A DNA stretch of 64,000 nucleotides from Casuarina equisetifolia (Eukaryota; Streptophyta; Magnoliopsida; Fagales; Casuarinaceae). Positions 24,956 through 38,510 of this stretch are shown here, one piece after another (the first letter of the stretch is position 1; the number at the start of each line of letters is the position of its first letter). A program made the translations under genes and the position numbers. The stretch spans positions 29,967,745 through 30,031,744 of the forward strand of contig CM052357.1 in NCBI GenBank assembly GCA_028551475.1, written 5' to 3'. The notes beneath the pieces were generated by a model. It ran no database searches, was not told the DNA's origin, and saw only the letters and a program-made list of their open reading frames with translations.

Positions 24956-26052
24956 TTTATATAGAATGATTCATGCTCAAGTTAATGGATATGTTAAAAA
25001 AATATTTAACCTTGCACCTTTTAGATATGCTTGATGGTGTGTAAAGAATATTTGTTTTTTGTATTCACCTTTAAGTTCAAACTATGCTATTAAGATAAAC
25101 AAAAATGTATTTTTTTTTTTTATAAAAAATTAAATTTATTATTTTTAAATATGACAATTCACGAATACAGTGAAATTAAATTTATTAATGATAATTGTTT
25201 TATGTTATTAATATTTTGTTATTCCATATATGATTGCCCCACTGGGGACTATGCAAAACGCGCTTTTGACCCTCGAATTCAACTAGCGAGTAATGCTACG
25301 TTTACCCGACTCTCATCTTCAAATCACGTCCCTTTTTAAGTCATGGCTGACTTGCGTACATGCTCAGTCACTTACGCACTGCCGTCTACGTTCAACACGA
25401 AGGAGTGCGGGCCCCATGTGGAGGCTACAGGGTCCCACTTGGTCTTTGTTGGAACGGTGACGTCATTATCCAACAAAGTACCAGATAATAGATTAAATAA
25501 TAATTTAATCATTGAACCAAATTTAAGTGGCCTTTGGGCCTTGCAGGTGGCTGAGTTCTTTTAATTCATGGACTGACTTGCTCCCCCGTGGAGGCGCTGA
25601 AGTGGAGCGTCGTGGTAAAAAGCGAGGCCTTTGGAAAATCTCGTCCCTAGTGTTACTCCATGGGCAGTGTGAATGTTGGGTTTGGGTGGAAGCTTCGTCG
25701 TGATTTGATGGATTGAAATTTGGAAGTTGGATTACAGTTCATGATGGATTAGAACTATTTTAGGTGAGAAAATATCTTGAAGTAAAAACACATAAAGACT
25801 TTGTTATGGAGATAACACTGTCTCCCCTATCATATATCTAGCTTGAACTCTTAACATCACTTGTTAATTTTTAAGTTTCGAGAGGCCTAATACTCTTAAA
25901 ATTGATTCATAAGAGAATAATATCTTTATTTGTCCAATATGGGACTGTTTCCAACAAGTAAATCTTATTTTAATTATTTTACTGTAGTTTTAACAACCCA
26001 ATGGGCGACGGAGCGGAGTTTTGGGGCCAAATGATTAGGATATTCAGATGTT
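24956..26052 (+). repeat. Left copy of a diverged direct duplication flanking the TNL locus
   Basis: Three collinear blocks match the right copy in the same orientation: 24956-24997 with 34333-34370, 25599-25746 with 34476-34606, and 25972-26052 with 35003-35087. The second block is the clearest (shared CTCGTCCCTAGTGTT, GAATGTTGGGTTTGGGTGGA, CGTCGTGATTTGATGGATTG). Sequence between blocks differs because each copy carries its own insertions or losses. Confidence 0.85.
25850..25956 (-). mobile_element. Candidate decayed TRIM or LTR fragment
   Basis: On the minus strand TGTTGGAAACAGTCCCATATTGG starts at 25956, a wording typical of plant TRIM LTR starts (GTCCCACATTGG). The LTR-like segment could end with TTAACA at 25862, followed by TGATGTTAAGAG, a degenerate match to the initiator tRNA-Met primer-binding site TGGTATCAGAGC. 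About 50 bases further on AGGGGAGACAG resembles a polypurine tract, but no second LTR is evident. The stretch has no match in the right flanking copy, consistent with an insertion. Confidence 0.4.
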
Positions 26053-28950
26053 CTGCAGGTAACATCGAGTTCTCCCCTGCTTGGAGCAAGTTCAAATTGC
26101 ACCCACACAACTTTTTAGCTCTTTGTTAAGAAACTACATATGCCTGAAGGCCCTTTAAAAATAATACTATCTTCTACACATCATGGCTTGCAGTATTCAC
26201 GTGAGTTTATCAGGAGAGGGAGAAAAAGAGAAATAACCTAAATGAATGTGTGGCTCTTACAATCTTCCATCTTCGACATTGATAATAGCAATAAAGTACA
26301 CAAAATATGACACCACTGCTACATCCTGTCAATATTATACACAAACCCATTGATAAAGCTTACAAAATAAATTGACAAGGTTTGACATCAAGAATAAAAG
26401 CTAGATATAACCAACAAGTGAGGATAAACTATTTGGGAAAGATGTATCTATCACCCATGGTCAGGTACCCAATCACAATGACCATAAAAGATCACATGGA
26501 ACCTTATGAGGAACTTCTTGAACATGGCTAGAATTATGGATGTCATCAAGGGTTCAATGGAAGGAAATAATTCACCATGTAGACAAAATATTTTAGATTC
26601 CACCTTGAAAAGACAAGGAAAGGATATTCAATTGTAATGTATCATTAACAAAAAGAGACATCTAAAAGCACAAATAATATATTAATTATATCAAATCATT
26701 AATTATGAACTTAGATGTTAGTCTTTAACCACAGCTCAAGCAAAATACAAAAGCCAAAATTTGATAAATAGTACAAGTTTTGAGTAACAATAGACTCTCA
26801 TAAAAAAAAAAAATTAACCATATAAGCTTATGCAATGCAACACATACTCGTTTGAAAAGGAGTAGATTAGCTAACTAATGCACTATTAAATGTTAACAAT
26901 TCATACTTGTGCTTTAACACATTATTCTTGGTTATAGGGGCTGCAAATAGCAATCAAAAGATTGCAAGAAGGTAATTATTTACTTTTCAAAAATTTTCAC
27001 TAGTAAAATTTGCATCAATCCTTTTCCAACGAAATTATTCATTACCTATTCAACTTTGGCTCAACATAGCCTCATCATAGGTGTTAAAGTATAAAATGGT
27101 CTATGACAATCTTTCTAGTTCTTTTTCTTCCTTATATCAAAAGAAATATGTCATACTTGAAAACAAATAATGAAAACATCACTTCTAGAAATACCAAGAA
27201 ATCTATCAATGAACTAAATTAAAAAGGATGGACAATGCAACTTGAATGTAAAACAAATCTAAAATATTTTGCATACCAAATTATACTTTGCGAACTAAAG
27301 TAAATTTTTGAATAGGTCAATGTCACATTTGTTAGCAGTTATCAACAAAACATGATGTATCTATCCTTCTTTTGCCACATAGGAATTGGCTTAAATGTTA
27401 GTCATTTCACACCATTTAGATACACCAGCCCTATGACATGCTTGCATGAGAAGTAGCAAAAATTTCATATAACATCATTCCATTTCGTGATAGATGTAAA
27501 TAAATTCCCACCAATTAAAATTGAGTGAAAAATTACTCATAACTGATATTCTCATAACATTACAAATCAAGAAAAAGTCAATAAGATTTCTCGGATGACA
27601 AAGAGATATGGATGATGGGGAAAAAAAAAACCTAAAAGGTGTAGGCTGAAGTGAGAAATTACCATTTTCCTTTCTCATCCCTCCATCATCTTCATCCTTC
27701 ACCCTACCATTTTTCTTCAAACGACATGTCACATACCATTCCAGGAGCTAGTTGTTGTTTGTATTTAACACATTAAAGCTCATGGTACTGAATTAAAGAT
27801 AATCAAGTGATATAAGAGCTTTGTTTCCTATAGCACGTGAAAGGAAAATTTTCAAAATCAAATTGCATTCACTCATATGTATTTATTCAAGAAAACGATA
27901 TAATTATAAACTTCATTAAAGATGTAATCCATTCTTGTTCTCCTAGTCCTATCACATTAACCAATGTCAAGAATAGTATAAAAGGAACCAAAAGTTAGTT
28001 TATTTGTTAGTTCCTAATCAACCTTTTTTGTCTCCTTTGATGTTTTCTTTAAATGCTTAATATGACTAAGTTGTCCAAAAATTTGTATTGGTGGAATATA
28101 GCAAAGTAGTTTTGGTAATTTGTAATAACTATTAGATTGGGTAGTTTCCTAAAAAACTTAACTAGAAGGTGCATCACAAATGAGACATAAAAAGCTTTAA
28201 CTAAATAAGAAACTTGATAAATTCAACACTAAACAATACAAAACATAAAGAAACTATATCAATAGGTATTAGTTGCTTTTGTTGACTCATTGACTTTTGA
28301 AAAAGTAAAAACATACCTATCTATGTCATTTCCAAAACAATGTTATCCTAAAAGCATGTACATGGCTTTAGTATTGAGTTTCAAGTACAAACCTCCATAG
28401 TGTTTCTTTAACATACAATGAAGAGAAAGAGCTTGAATTGAACACCCCACATAATAAATAACTATGCTTTTCTAAAAGAATTTAAATTAGATGATTTATA
28501 GAGATTTGTCTCATCTTTTCCAATAAAAAAATGCTTTGAAATGACAAAAGTCTCACAAAGCTATTAATTACAAATTCTTTGTCCATTATTCTTATAGTTT
28601 CATTCATCCACCCAAACCCACTTTCAAGGAGGCTAATATGTATCAGACATTATATACCAAACAAATAACCTAAGGCCAAGCCTTGAGGTGGCTACTTGTT
28701 AAATCATTCTATATCTCCCCTACAACACACAACTATTATTATACATAATTGAATTCAGTTTAGCCCACTTTCAAATACTTTAAGGACACAAAAAGGTTAA
28801 GAGAACCATTGGGACATCTTTATGGAGTTGCAATTGGCAAATATAACTTGAGAAAATTAGGATAACTTGTTAGACTTCACCTTGTGTTACAACTAGAACT
28901 AGCGTATCAATTTTGTTGTTGCAATCACGATATATATATGCTTTGTTTAC

Positions 28951-29134
28951 AAAGATCTTTATAATTTTTAACGAAATTTAAAACTTATTGTTCATATTGG
29001 AATTCTATTAGTGAGATATCCCACTCTAGAGAAAGGAAGGAAAAACAAAGACATTTATAATTGTTAACAAAATCTAGAACTTATTATTTATATTGGAATT
29101 CTGTTAGTGAGATATCCCATTCTAGAGAAGGCAA
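28951..29134. repeat. Two-copy tandem repeat, period 96 bp
   Basis: Copies at about 28951-29040 and 29047-29134 share TATTGGAATTCT.TTAGTGAGATATCCCA.TCTAGAGAA with scattered differences. No gene is near; likely part of a decayed element. Confidence 0.8.
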
Positions 29135-30203
29135 AACTCATCAACCTACAGAAAAATCAACTTCTTTGAAAAAAGAAGATATGCAATTTACATGGTGGTT
29201 GTAGTTTGCCAACTAATTGCATTAGAAATGACTACCTTGTATAGTGCTTTCACGTGCTACCCTAAAGTTGCAGAGTAAAAGATAGAGCTTCCCAAACCAC
29301 TAATTGAAGTCAAAGAAGCTAAACTGCTTTCACCAAAACAATATTAGAAACTAAATGACTTATAATTGTTATGGAGAATTTGGAAATTCAAATTAGCAAA
29401 TAAAATTTGATTTACATTAATAATAAAGAGCTAAGAATTCACCCACATTACATTATGAATCGAATTTGCATACTTATAAGTATATGCTCTTTGTTTTCAA
29501 TTGTAAATTTTTAGGCACAATTAATCCTAGGTGTATAATTCAATTAAAAATTCTAGAATAAAAATAGTCAAAAAGAATAATATGAATTAATTTAAACTTT
29601 CACAACACTTAAATAACCAAATCAATTATTAAAAATAAAGTACTCATAAATTTTTCATCAACAAATTATGGAGTTAGTGGTGAAATCTGTGATAAACAAT
29701 AATTTAAAATAACAATCAATGAATAAGTTCTCATAAAATAAAATGCTTATTGAAATTGTCTTAAACTTGAGCAAATTCACTTTAGTAAGTACAAAAATGA
29801 AAAAAAAAATCAATAATTTTACAAACCAATAAATAATCTTATAAGGCTTATTCAAGTAAAAGGTATAGAATGTACATTTTGCAAAAGTTAAAAACTACTA
29901 TGAGACAAAAATAACAAAAAAAAAGCATGATTTGTACTAAGTGGGCAAAAAATGAAAACGCTATCCTCACCATTTTGCTTAGTACGAATTGCAGAGTGCA
30001 AGGAGGTAACCATTGATGTCGAGACTGATAGGTGGGCGATGCAACAAAATTGGATCAGGAAGTGGCAAAAGAAGGGATCCATAAGTGACAAGGAAGAAAG
30101 CATTCTTCTTTCACTATTAGATTCTACCGCTTCTGCACCGAATCGTTACAATCACGTGATTGTCCCATCGTTAGATTCTGTTATTACCCTTCATAATCAG
30201 ATT

Positions 30204-33200
30204 TCATCCTCGACCAGTGGACACCTCGAAATCAAAGTCTTGGAGATTTTTTAACTCCAAACCATGTGGAGTAATGCTATTTAGAACATCAAAAAACTCT
30301 GAAACATTATGCTCATATACCAGATGTATCCCACACTCCTCCTTTACCTCCACATTCAAGTCACTTGTTTCAATTGAAGTCTCAAGGTAGCAACAACTAC
30401 ACAAATCCATCCCATTTTTCTCAAACAACTCAGCTAGTATATACACCCAAAATTCATTTGGGCCAACGAAAGGGACTTCAAGGACACGAAAGACCAAAGG
30501 GGCAATTCCTCACAAATATCATAGGCTTGAAAGCACAAAACAAACTCAGGAAATGTCATACTAGTACCTCTAAATATGCTACAATTTGAATTCTCATGAT
30601 CATGAACTTGATAAGCAACAAACAAAGCCAATTCCATCTTTATGTATTTTGAATCCACATCTGCATGACATTGAATTTTTGGAAAAAGATTGATACTTTT
30701 ATTGTTGAACCATCTTGGGATTTCAAATCCCAGCGTAAGGCCCTGTGCGAAAATATCTCTGCCATCAAAATCGTAGAACTTGAAAGGAAACAAAGAGAGA
30801 GAGAGAGAGAGAGAGAAAAAAAAAATGTGAGCAACGGCACTTGTACATTTATCATAATAGAAGTGCTTTCAAAAGGAGAGAAAGCAATTTACCTTAAGTT
30901 TACTCGATACAAGTTGTGGATTCAACTCCAAGATCTTATAAGGAGAGCCGTCGTAACCAGCCTTAATGGCCACAAAAAACCAAACACGCATGCATAACGG
31001 GGATATTCCTTACAACCATTTGATAATAATCCATCTCCGGCAACGGACAACTTCACACAAACAGTTCTCTTAAATGTAATGGAAATTTTGGCAATGTTTG
31101 AAGTTCACTAGAATGACTCATGTTAAGTTTGTTAAGATTGGAGAGCAGAAAACACTGATTTGGTAATGTCCTAAAATTGTTTACAAGTAAATCGAAAGAA
31201 GCAGGCCAGGATAAACAACCAAGATGACTGGGTATCTTTGAATCAAATAAATTGCAATTTTCCAAAGATAGATAGACTTTACAAGGGCTTAAATTTGAGA
31301 GTAGAGGGGCGGACCATGATTGAAGGATATGGTATTTATGTGTGACAAGCGTTTCAAGATTGGAATACACTGACTGAAAGAGTCTACAACGATACATATA
31401 AAGATATTTGAGATTAGAAAGTTGGGCGATGCCTTCAGGTATTCTTGTAAATCCATTCACAGATAAATTTAAGCATTCAAGCAAAGATAAGTAACTAATA
31501 TCATTGGGAATATCTCCATCTGATAAGCTGCAATCACTTAAATCTAGGTTTGTTAAAGAGGTTAAAGTTGTTAACCAACTAAGGTTACGAGTACTATGAG
31601 GATGTGAGCCAATCTCCCTAAGGGGGGTATGGTGGGTCAGTTTCAATCCCCCTGTTGCGCGAAACGAGATGCAACGAAGAAGTCATATCATCCCCAAGCC
31701 GCCGGCATTGACCTAGGTCCAATTGTACAAGCTTACCGAGATTTATAATAGATGGATGAACCTTCCACAATCGTATACAACCTTCTAATCCTAGTTTCTC
31801 AAGATTTGGGACTCCACTCAAGTCTGGTATTTCTATCAAGTATTTTGAGAAACAAAGGTCAATGTTTTTCAATTGGCCAAAACTCTGTCATACACAAATA
31901 TAAAGTTTAAGAAAATAAATAAAATAAAGAAGATTGATAGAATAAAAGAAAAAGGATAAGAAAAAGAAGAAGATGAAAGACAAGAAAGGTCGAAATCTTA
32001 CTTTCTTTCCAGTCCACAGAACTTCAATGTTGCTATCTTGTAAACAGAGCTCAACGAGATTGTCTAACTGAAAGCTACCCGGCAATGATTTCAAAGGAAA
32101 CCACATCCATCGTATAATGCGTAACTCATTGCTTAGCACTAAGTTTGAGGGGTCTCCAATCCATGTTAAATTGCTTAGCGGCATTAACCTTGAGGGATCT
32201 TTAGTGAAATGCAAAATGCCTTGTAAAGAGCTTACATCTCTAGAATGCTCCAAAATAAGCACTGCCAATCTTGTCATTCTTGAAAAACATTCATATTTTA
32301 CTTCTATCCCTTGTTCAAAACGCATAAGATTTGAATTAACTTGCGTGACAATACCTTCAATTGCTTCAGTACCCTACAAAACAAGGATGTGAAGTAATAT
32401 AACATAAATATATTCAACAAAACTCTAGTAAGTTGATTTTTCCATATTACTCCACTTACAGAATCATTCCTTAAGACCTGAATGATATCTTTATCAACCC
32501 ATAATCTGCTTCGATTGCCGGGTTCCATAGGAGACAATTGATAAACTAATCGTTGGCCCAACTTCCTTAATAAATCGTGCATCACAACTTTTCCAAATCT
32601 TGTATTAATGAGAGATTTGTCTTCAAGAGCTCCAATATGTAAACTTGAACTTTGATCAAAAAGTTCAAGCGCATTCACAATCCAATTGCCAAAACATGCA
32701 ATATCTAAGAAATACTTTTTCAATGAATCCCCTAGCATTTCATAACTTATTTTAAGTTTATTGAATATTTCACCACTAGAATCTGCTTCTAAAATATCAT
32801 GGACACCAATCCACACGTTTTCTCCCTTCTCATATAAGGATGAACCAATGATGGCAATAGCTAAAGGGTGGCCTTTAACTAATCCCATAATATTCCATAC
32901 CAAATTCCAATAACCTGGTTTTGGACGGGGACTTTTGAATGCTTTCCAACAAAAAAGCTCCAAGGCATCTCTACAACCTAGCAGTTCAACCTTATATATC
33001 TTATTAACGTAACATAAGGCTTCATCAACTGACAATCTTTGCCAGTTATAATGATTCTACTCCCTTGACCAGACCAATCAGCCCTCCCAATTAATTGCTC
33101 CAATTGATTGCGATCCACATCATCCAAAACAATAAAGATCTTTTTATTGCATAACCTTGTCTCCAACAATTCCATTCCACGTATCGGATCCCGGATCTTC

Positions 33201-34156
33201 AAATTACTTTCTCCAAGGATCTCACGAACAATTTGTTGATGCAACTTGCAAATTTTTATATTATCGCCACAGCAGATAAAGCAGCTAGTTTCGAATTCAT
33301 AACGAACTTTTTTAAAGAGGGCTTCTACTAATGTTGTTTCACCAATACCAGGCATCCCATAAATCCCTATCAATCGAACATCATTCATTCCCAAACAAAG
33401 TTCCTTCACTCGAGATCCGATGCCAACAAGGCCTTCGAAGCTCTTTGATGAGTTCAATTGCACTCCACGAAGTATTATCCCAGTGATATCCTTCAGCACT
33501 GTATGAAAGATACTAATTAGATCTAACGACCAAGGAAGGGAGCTTAAAATTCAAGTAGGAAATTAAGTTAAATAAGTCAAAAGAATCAATAGGAGAGCTA
33601 GTTAAAATTAGTGCAGTAAGTTACAATAATAGCCATACGTGATGATACGTTGCACATGCCAACCTGCGATACTACCGACTTTTCCCAGAGCGGTGCTCCA
33701 TGCTCTCCTCTGCTCCTCACCAACATCGGGATCTTCTTTATGTTTAGCAAACGCTTGAGCAAAAATTCCCTTCTGCCTTCGAACCTCAGACGGATCTACA
33801 CGGTAGAAAACAGGAAGAATTTTTAGCCTCTTCTCTGTCTCGCATTCCACGATCTTCTCTAGCTCAATCAGGCACCATTTAGAGAATGCAAAGCTGTCTG
33901 AGATGACAACAACCGCATATTGAGATTGCTTGATTGCTTCCAAGAGCTCATCACGAATTAACTTTCCTCGTTCCAATTTTTTATCGTCTTTGAAGACGAT
34001 AAGCCCCTTCCGCTGGAAATCAGCATATAGATGGTCTACAAAGCCGTTGCGGGTGTCTTCGCCGCAAAAACTGATGAAAGCATCGTATGACGATGGAAAC
34101 GTTGAAGAAGAGGGAGATGATGAGGATGGAAGGACTGTTTGAGTACTCAAGGCCAT
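30204..34156 (-). pseudogene. TIR-NBS-LRR (TNL) disease-resistance gene relic
   Basis: Would encode an intracellular immune receptor. Exons recognised: TIR 33649-34156, NB-ARC 32460-33498, linker/LRR start 32002-32373, LRR about 31053-31884, and a post-LRR (C-JID) region about 30204-30780. The TIR keeps YDAFISFCGEDTR and SKWCLIELEKI with its conserved Glu. NB-ARC shows GMPGIGETT, FIVLDDVD, GSRIIIT, GHPLAI and MHDLLRKLG. Lesions: Walker A Lys is Glu (codon 33338-33340); a frameshift after RNBS-B near 33005-33030; a shift and loss of repeats near 31618-31650; a stop at 31053-31055; and a frameshift near 30490 in the C-JID (GFEIPRWFNNKS). Length otherwise fits a normal TNL. Splice sites of the first four exons are still good GT-AG, so transcripts and a TIR-only protein remain possible. 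Confidence 0.88.
30794..30816. repeat. (GA)n microsatellite in the TNL relic
   Basis: Pure GA run followed by A10, between the LRR and post-LRR exons. Confidence 0.9.
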
Positions 34157-35580
34157 CTTTGGAGGCTCACAAGCTTCCTGAACGCAAGGCTAATCGACAG
34201 AATTCGGGGTTGACAAGCCTGTTTGATAATGAGGCTCCGAAAACGGGACAGTCCGTGTTTTGAACCAGAAGACTTCAAATTTACAGCTCTCATCACATTC
34301 AATGTTCTATTTTTTTTTTCTTTTTATATATATATAGAATGATTCATGCTCAAAATAATGGATATGTTACAAAATATAATTATGTATTGAAAATGAATCT
34401 ATTGATTTCCAAAAAAGAATCTATTGATTCTCTCCTAATTGGTTGGAATAGAAGAAGCATCTAAACTCTTTCATGGAAGTGGAGCGTTTTGGTGAAAATC
34501 TCGTCCCTAGTGTTCCTCCATGGACAGCGTGAATGTTGGGTTTGGGTGGAAGTTTCGTCGTGATTTGATGGATTGAAATTTTGAAGTAGGATTACAATTC
34601 ATGATGATCCCTATGCAATTTTTGAAGTTGGATTACAAATAGGTTTGCTGTCACCTATGTAATTTTTTAAAAAATTTAGACAATATATAATATTTTTGAT
34701 TTAGTTATTAACAATTACGACCCACTTGCAGTTCATTTGAGCTACCAATGATTTGAGGCCTCTTTTGTTTTAGAGGTCTGGCCCAAACGGGTGGCCCCTT
34801 TGGTTTGTCACGCTCAATTGTTTATGGAGTCGCCCGTCGTTTTGGACCGTTTATGGGGCGCAGACCAAGGAAGTTGACCACGACAGCAGGGCCGTCCTTC
34901 GGCTTCTACGGCACGTAGTCTTACTGGTCAGTACTTATATTCTCGTAAATATTTTATCATATTTGCCTTTTCTTAGATCACTAATTTTGTCTGATCGTAT
35001 TAATTTAATTATTTACTGCCGTTTTAACAACCCAGTGGGCGACGGAACGGAGTTTTGGGGCCAAATGATTATGATATTTAGATATTTAGATATTTCTTAT
35101 ATCATATCAATTTAACAATGGTGAACACCTTCGATTCATTATCTTTGAAATTATCCTTAAAAAATTATACTGAAATAAAATCAAGTTAATATGGTAATGG
35201 GTGACTAATAAGTTCATGAATGCTTAAAGAATATAATTTATATACATTAACTATTAATTATAACGTTAATTAAAAGTACTTGAATGTCATGACAATTAGT
35301 ATTAGAACAAATTATATAATCAATTGCATAGGTGATCAGCAAACCCTTTTACACTACTGAATCATTGTTCAAGAATAAAATATAGCGCATTTATCAAATA
35401 AAAAATAAATAGCCATTTATCAAATCCATCTATTTGTTTTTTTTTTTTTTTTTTTTTTGGAAGAACCCGGCGATTTTTCTTCTTTATAAACGAGGGAACT
35501 CGACGGAGCTTTGCGCCAACCAAAACGGACTCTGAAACGATCAAGGTCTCTGTCGGAGAAAGCAAAAGAGAGGATTAGAA
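34157..35580. other. Intergenic region between the TNL relic and the DnaJ-type gene
   Basis: No gene. Holds the right flanking duplication and then AT-rich sequence. A T22 run (35437-35458) ends about 120 bases before the ATG of the DnaJ-type zinc-finger gene. Confidence 0.6.
34333..35087 (+). repeat. Right copy of the direct duplication flanking the TNL locus
   Basis: Counterpart of 24956-26052, beginning about 180 bases upstream of the TNL start codon, so it covers what would be the TNL promoter. It lacks the LTR-like piece of the left copy and has about 390 bases of unrelated sequence between its second and third blocks. Confidence 0.85.
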
Positions 35581-38510
35581 ATGAACTCTGTATGTTGTAG
35601 TAGGCATGTGATTGTGCCAAAATCAATCGTAAATAACACCTTCACGAAGCCGATTGGCCTTGCGGTGGTTATACCTCACGGGAAAGCTGCAGCTTCCGCG
35701 AGTTCAAGGGTTTGTGTTGTTCGTGCTTCGACGGTGGACTCGTACGGGAGCTCCTTCGATTTCATCAACCGCATGGAGAAAACTTGGTTGATTTCGCAGG
35801 TAGCTTTTTTTGTCGCTTTTGTTTTGTTTTTCTGTCGGCGTTTGTGACAAAATCAGTTATTGAAATTGAATCTATTAGAAATTTATATGTTGCTTCATTT
35901 GTTTGTTTTTCTTTCCATGGAATTGTTTGATTTAATATGCGGTTGGTTTGGTGGAATTGATTCGGATGGTTTCGTAATGTAATCGATTTCTACAGGCATG
36001 TTTGTGTACATACGTATGTGTGTATAAGCATATGGTTTAATCATGCAGAAGTGAAATCCTTGAATTAGATTCACTTCTGCAAAAAGAGAAACTTAGCTTC
36101 AGGGAAACCTAAGATTTCTAGGTAGTTTTTGAAATTTTCAATTGTTAAAGTAAAACTCATGTGAAATCCACATAAGGGGTTGGACTTAATTAGTAGCATG
36201 AGGAAACTAATATTCAGTTAAACTGTTCTACTCTTTGTTGGTGGTGTTAATTGTCAATCTGTTAGCAACGTTTGGTTGGGGAGTTAAATGTTAGGTGCAA
36301 TGGAACTTACACTTTATAAAAAAGTGTCTCCTAGGAAGCTAGCAGAGAAGGTACATGCTAATATGAGATAGCATTTAGTAAAATGAATCCTGTTGTATAG
36401 TGTGTTGCTCATCCTCCCCTTCTCTTGAAATCACTATTTTTGGTACAAATTATAGTTGCAGTTTGCAGTGACTTCTATGGGTGGCTGGTTAAATGTCTGG
36501 TGCTCATACATGCCATTTGCATTTTGATATGTGATGGAAAGTACAAATCTGCATACCTTTTGACTATGTTTAGTGGCTTGAGTGGAAATATCGGAATGCT
36601 CTAGCCTTGGAGAGCATCTTCCTTTTAGGATTTTCCTTTAATGTGATATTTGTGATTAAGTGATTGCTTCATGGATCAGATGCTTGGCTTACTTGTGGAA
36701 CCCATTTAGGTGACCCTATTGCAATGCATGACGTAAAGAGCTTGTTACTTCTTTGTACTTCATGATCTAATCAACATATCTAGCTTTATGCTGATGGACC
36801 ACAATAATTAAATAGTAAGCGGACAATGAAATGAGAATAGAACAGATCATGCTTTGCATATGCTCTCTACTTGCACTTTTCTGATATTTAGGTCATTTGA
36901 TGGTGGTGAAGTCACTTCAGTTATCACCATTAGTAGGATGACCAGGTATGTTTGGAACATTTCATTTCTAAATAGAAGAGCCGTCATTTTCAAGTGGTGT
37001 GTGAAGGGGGAAGGAAGACAGGGTGTTAGGGGCACTTACACAATTTTTAGCCATGCTTGCAAGTCTTCTCAGATCATTCTATTGGCCCAGTCTTATCTGC
37101 CTTATCCCTGGGGAGGCTGTCTGCAAAATTAGTTATAATCACTCCATTTACAAGGGTAGGTTGTATTGCAGGAGTATATCTCTTTATGTTATTGTACAAT
37201 ACGCTTGCACTACAAAGTTGTTTGATTCCTAGAAGGAAAAAGGTCAGTATAGCAGTCATGTCCTTATAAATCTGAGTTAAGGAGGAATTCTTATGGGCTT
37301 GAAAGAGTATGTGTTGCAGCTTGCCCCTCTCAAGTCTGTAAATTGCTTTTTGGTGTTCTAGCTTGCTGTCCATTTTAGGCTTGAGATCTATTTCCTTTTT
37401 AAGGAATATAGATTCTACATTCTGCCCTAAGTTATATAATTTATGGGTTTTTATGCAGTTGGTCCATTTATTGCTCCCTTCATATGAAACTAGATGAAAG
37501 TTTTGCAAATGGCATGCAGAATGAAACAAAATAGACCTAAACATTCTCCTAACATGTTAATAGGTGAGCAAGAAAGCTGGTTTCAAGATTTCATAAAGCA
37601 GGGGTTTAAATTTAGGATTTAATACAAGGAATTAAATGGATAGATGCTTTCGTTTTTTGAAACTTCCACATATTCTGGGACAATCTGGAAAGGAAAATAG
37701 CAGTCTCTTTTGAGTGGAGGGATCAGAGGAATTGCTATTTCTAAGTTACCAGTATAATATACTTGGTTTTGTTGGGATTGCTATGAGAATTTGTGCTTGT
37801 GTCTTGAGTGGCCCACATATTGAGTTCTGCCTTATTCACTAGAAAATACAGTGTTTTGATTTGTTCATTTGTAAAGAACTCCTTTTGTTTTTAGAGTTTC
37901 TTCGCCACATAAGTGCTATTGGGTATTCTTTGATGGGTTTAATATGTCGAACGGTATCTAGGAAATGGTATGAACAGTAAAATCTTGGATTTTGATGAAC
38001 TACTCCCATATATGGTATGGAAAATGGCAGAAGGATAGCTACTTCATCCATCAAATACTTTTATGTTCTGAATAGAAGATTGTGGTATCTTTATCATGGC
38101 TGTTACTTCTCTGGCTTGATGTTGAGCCTCATGATTTCTTTCTCAAGACATTTTAATAATATATTTTTGCGTTGATTCCTTGTTTCTGCACTGTCAATTC
38201 TACTTTTAGCAACCAAGGCCAGTTGTTTGTTCCTCTTGCAACTCAAAGGGGCATGTTGAATGCAAATGGTGTGGGGGTACTGGCTTCTTTATTCTTGGTG
38301 ATAACATGCTCTGTCAAGTCCCTTCAAAAAGCACCAGTTGTGTTATATGTGGTGGAATGGTAAGTTAAATGTAAAAGTTATTTCACCTACGAGTATGTAG
38401 ATGATCCTTACCTCTTATCATAATACTTCCAGGGATCAACGTGTTGCTCTGATTGCAAGGGAACAGGCTTCCGTGCCAAGTGGTTAGGAGAACCTCCTAT
38501 TTCCAAGTAG
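35581..38510 (+). CDS. Chloroplast DnaJ-type zinc-finger protein (BSD2-like)
   Basis: Predicted 148-residue protein with the cysteine-rich zinc domain of DnaJ but no J domain. Relatives such as BSD2 act as chaperones or thiol-active factors in chloroplast complex assembly. Exons: 35581-35799, 38210-38359, 38433-38510 (447 bases, phases join). The first 50 residues are Ser/Ala/Val-rich, basic and poor in acids, as in a chloroplast transit peptide. Then CSSC, CKWCGGTGF, CVICGGMG and CSDCKGTGF give four CxxC pairs with glycine. Intron 1 is 2.4 kb and contains no recognised gene. From memory an Arabidopsis relative is At2g24860. The exact substrate is unknown. Confidence 0.9.
35800..38209. other. 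2.4-kb first intron of the DnaJ-type gene
   Basis: No coding sequence recognised. A minus-strand open frame at 37074-37544 (156 codons) has no domain and no supporting features. No transposon termini were found. Confidence 0.6.

Larger units (their letters stand above)
24383..30203. other. 5.8-kb intergenic region with transposon debris
   Basis: No intact gene. It begins with the 3' UTR of the VQ gene, then holds three blocks of the left flanking duplication (24956-24997, 25599-25746, 25972-26052) and a TRIM-like LTR piece (25850-25956). From 26060 to 29900 the DNA is strongly AT-rich and full of stops in all frames. A weak minus-strand PBS-like or LTR-like trace and a 96-bp tandem pair at 28951-29134 suggest decayed retroelements that I could not assign. 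The 29952-30203 part may be the decayed tail of the TNL gene. Confidence 0.5.

Noticed and set aside
26200..29900. Possible copia-type polyprotein remains
   Set aside because: I found no reverse transcriptase or integrase motif on either strand, only AT-rich sequence with many stops.
37074..37544. 156-codon open frame on the minus strand inside the DnaJ-type intron
   Set aside because: No recognisable domain, lies in a long intron, and composition is that of non-coding DNA.
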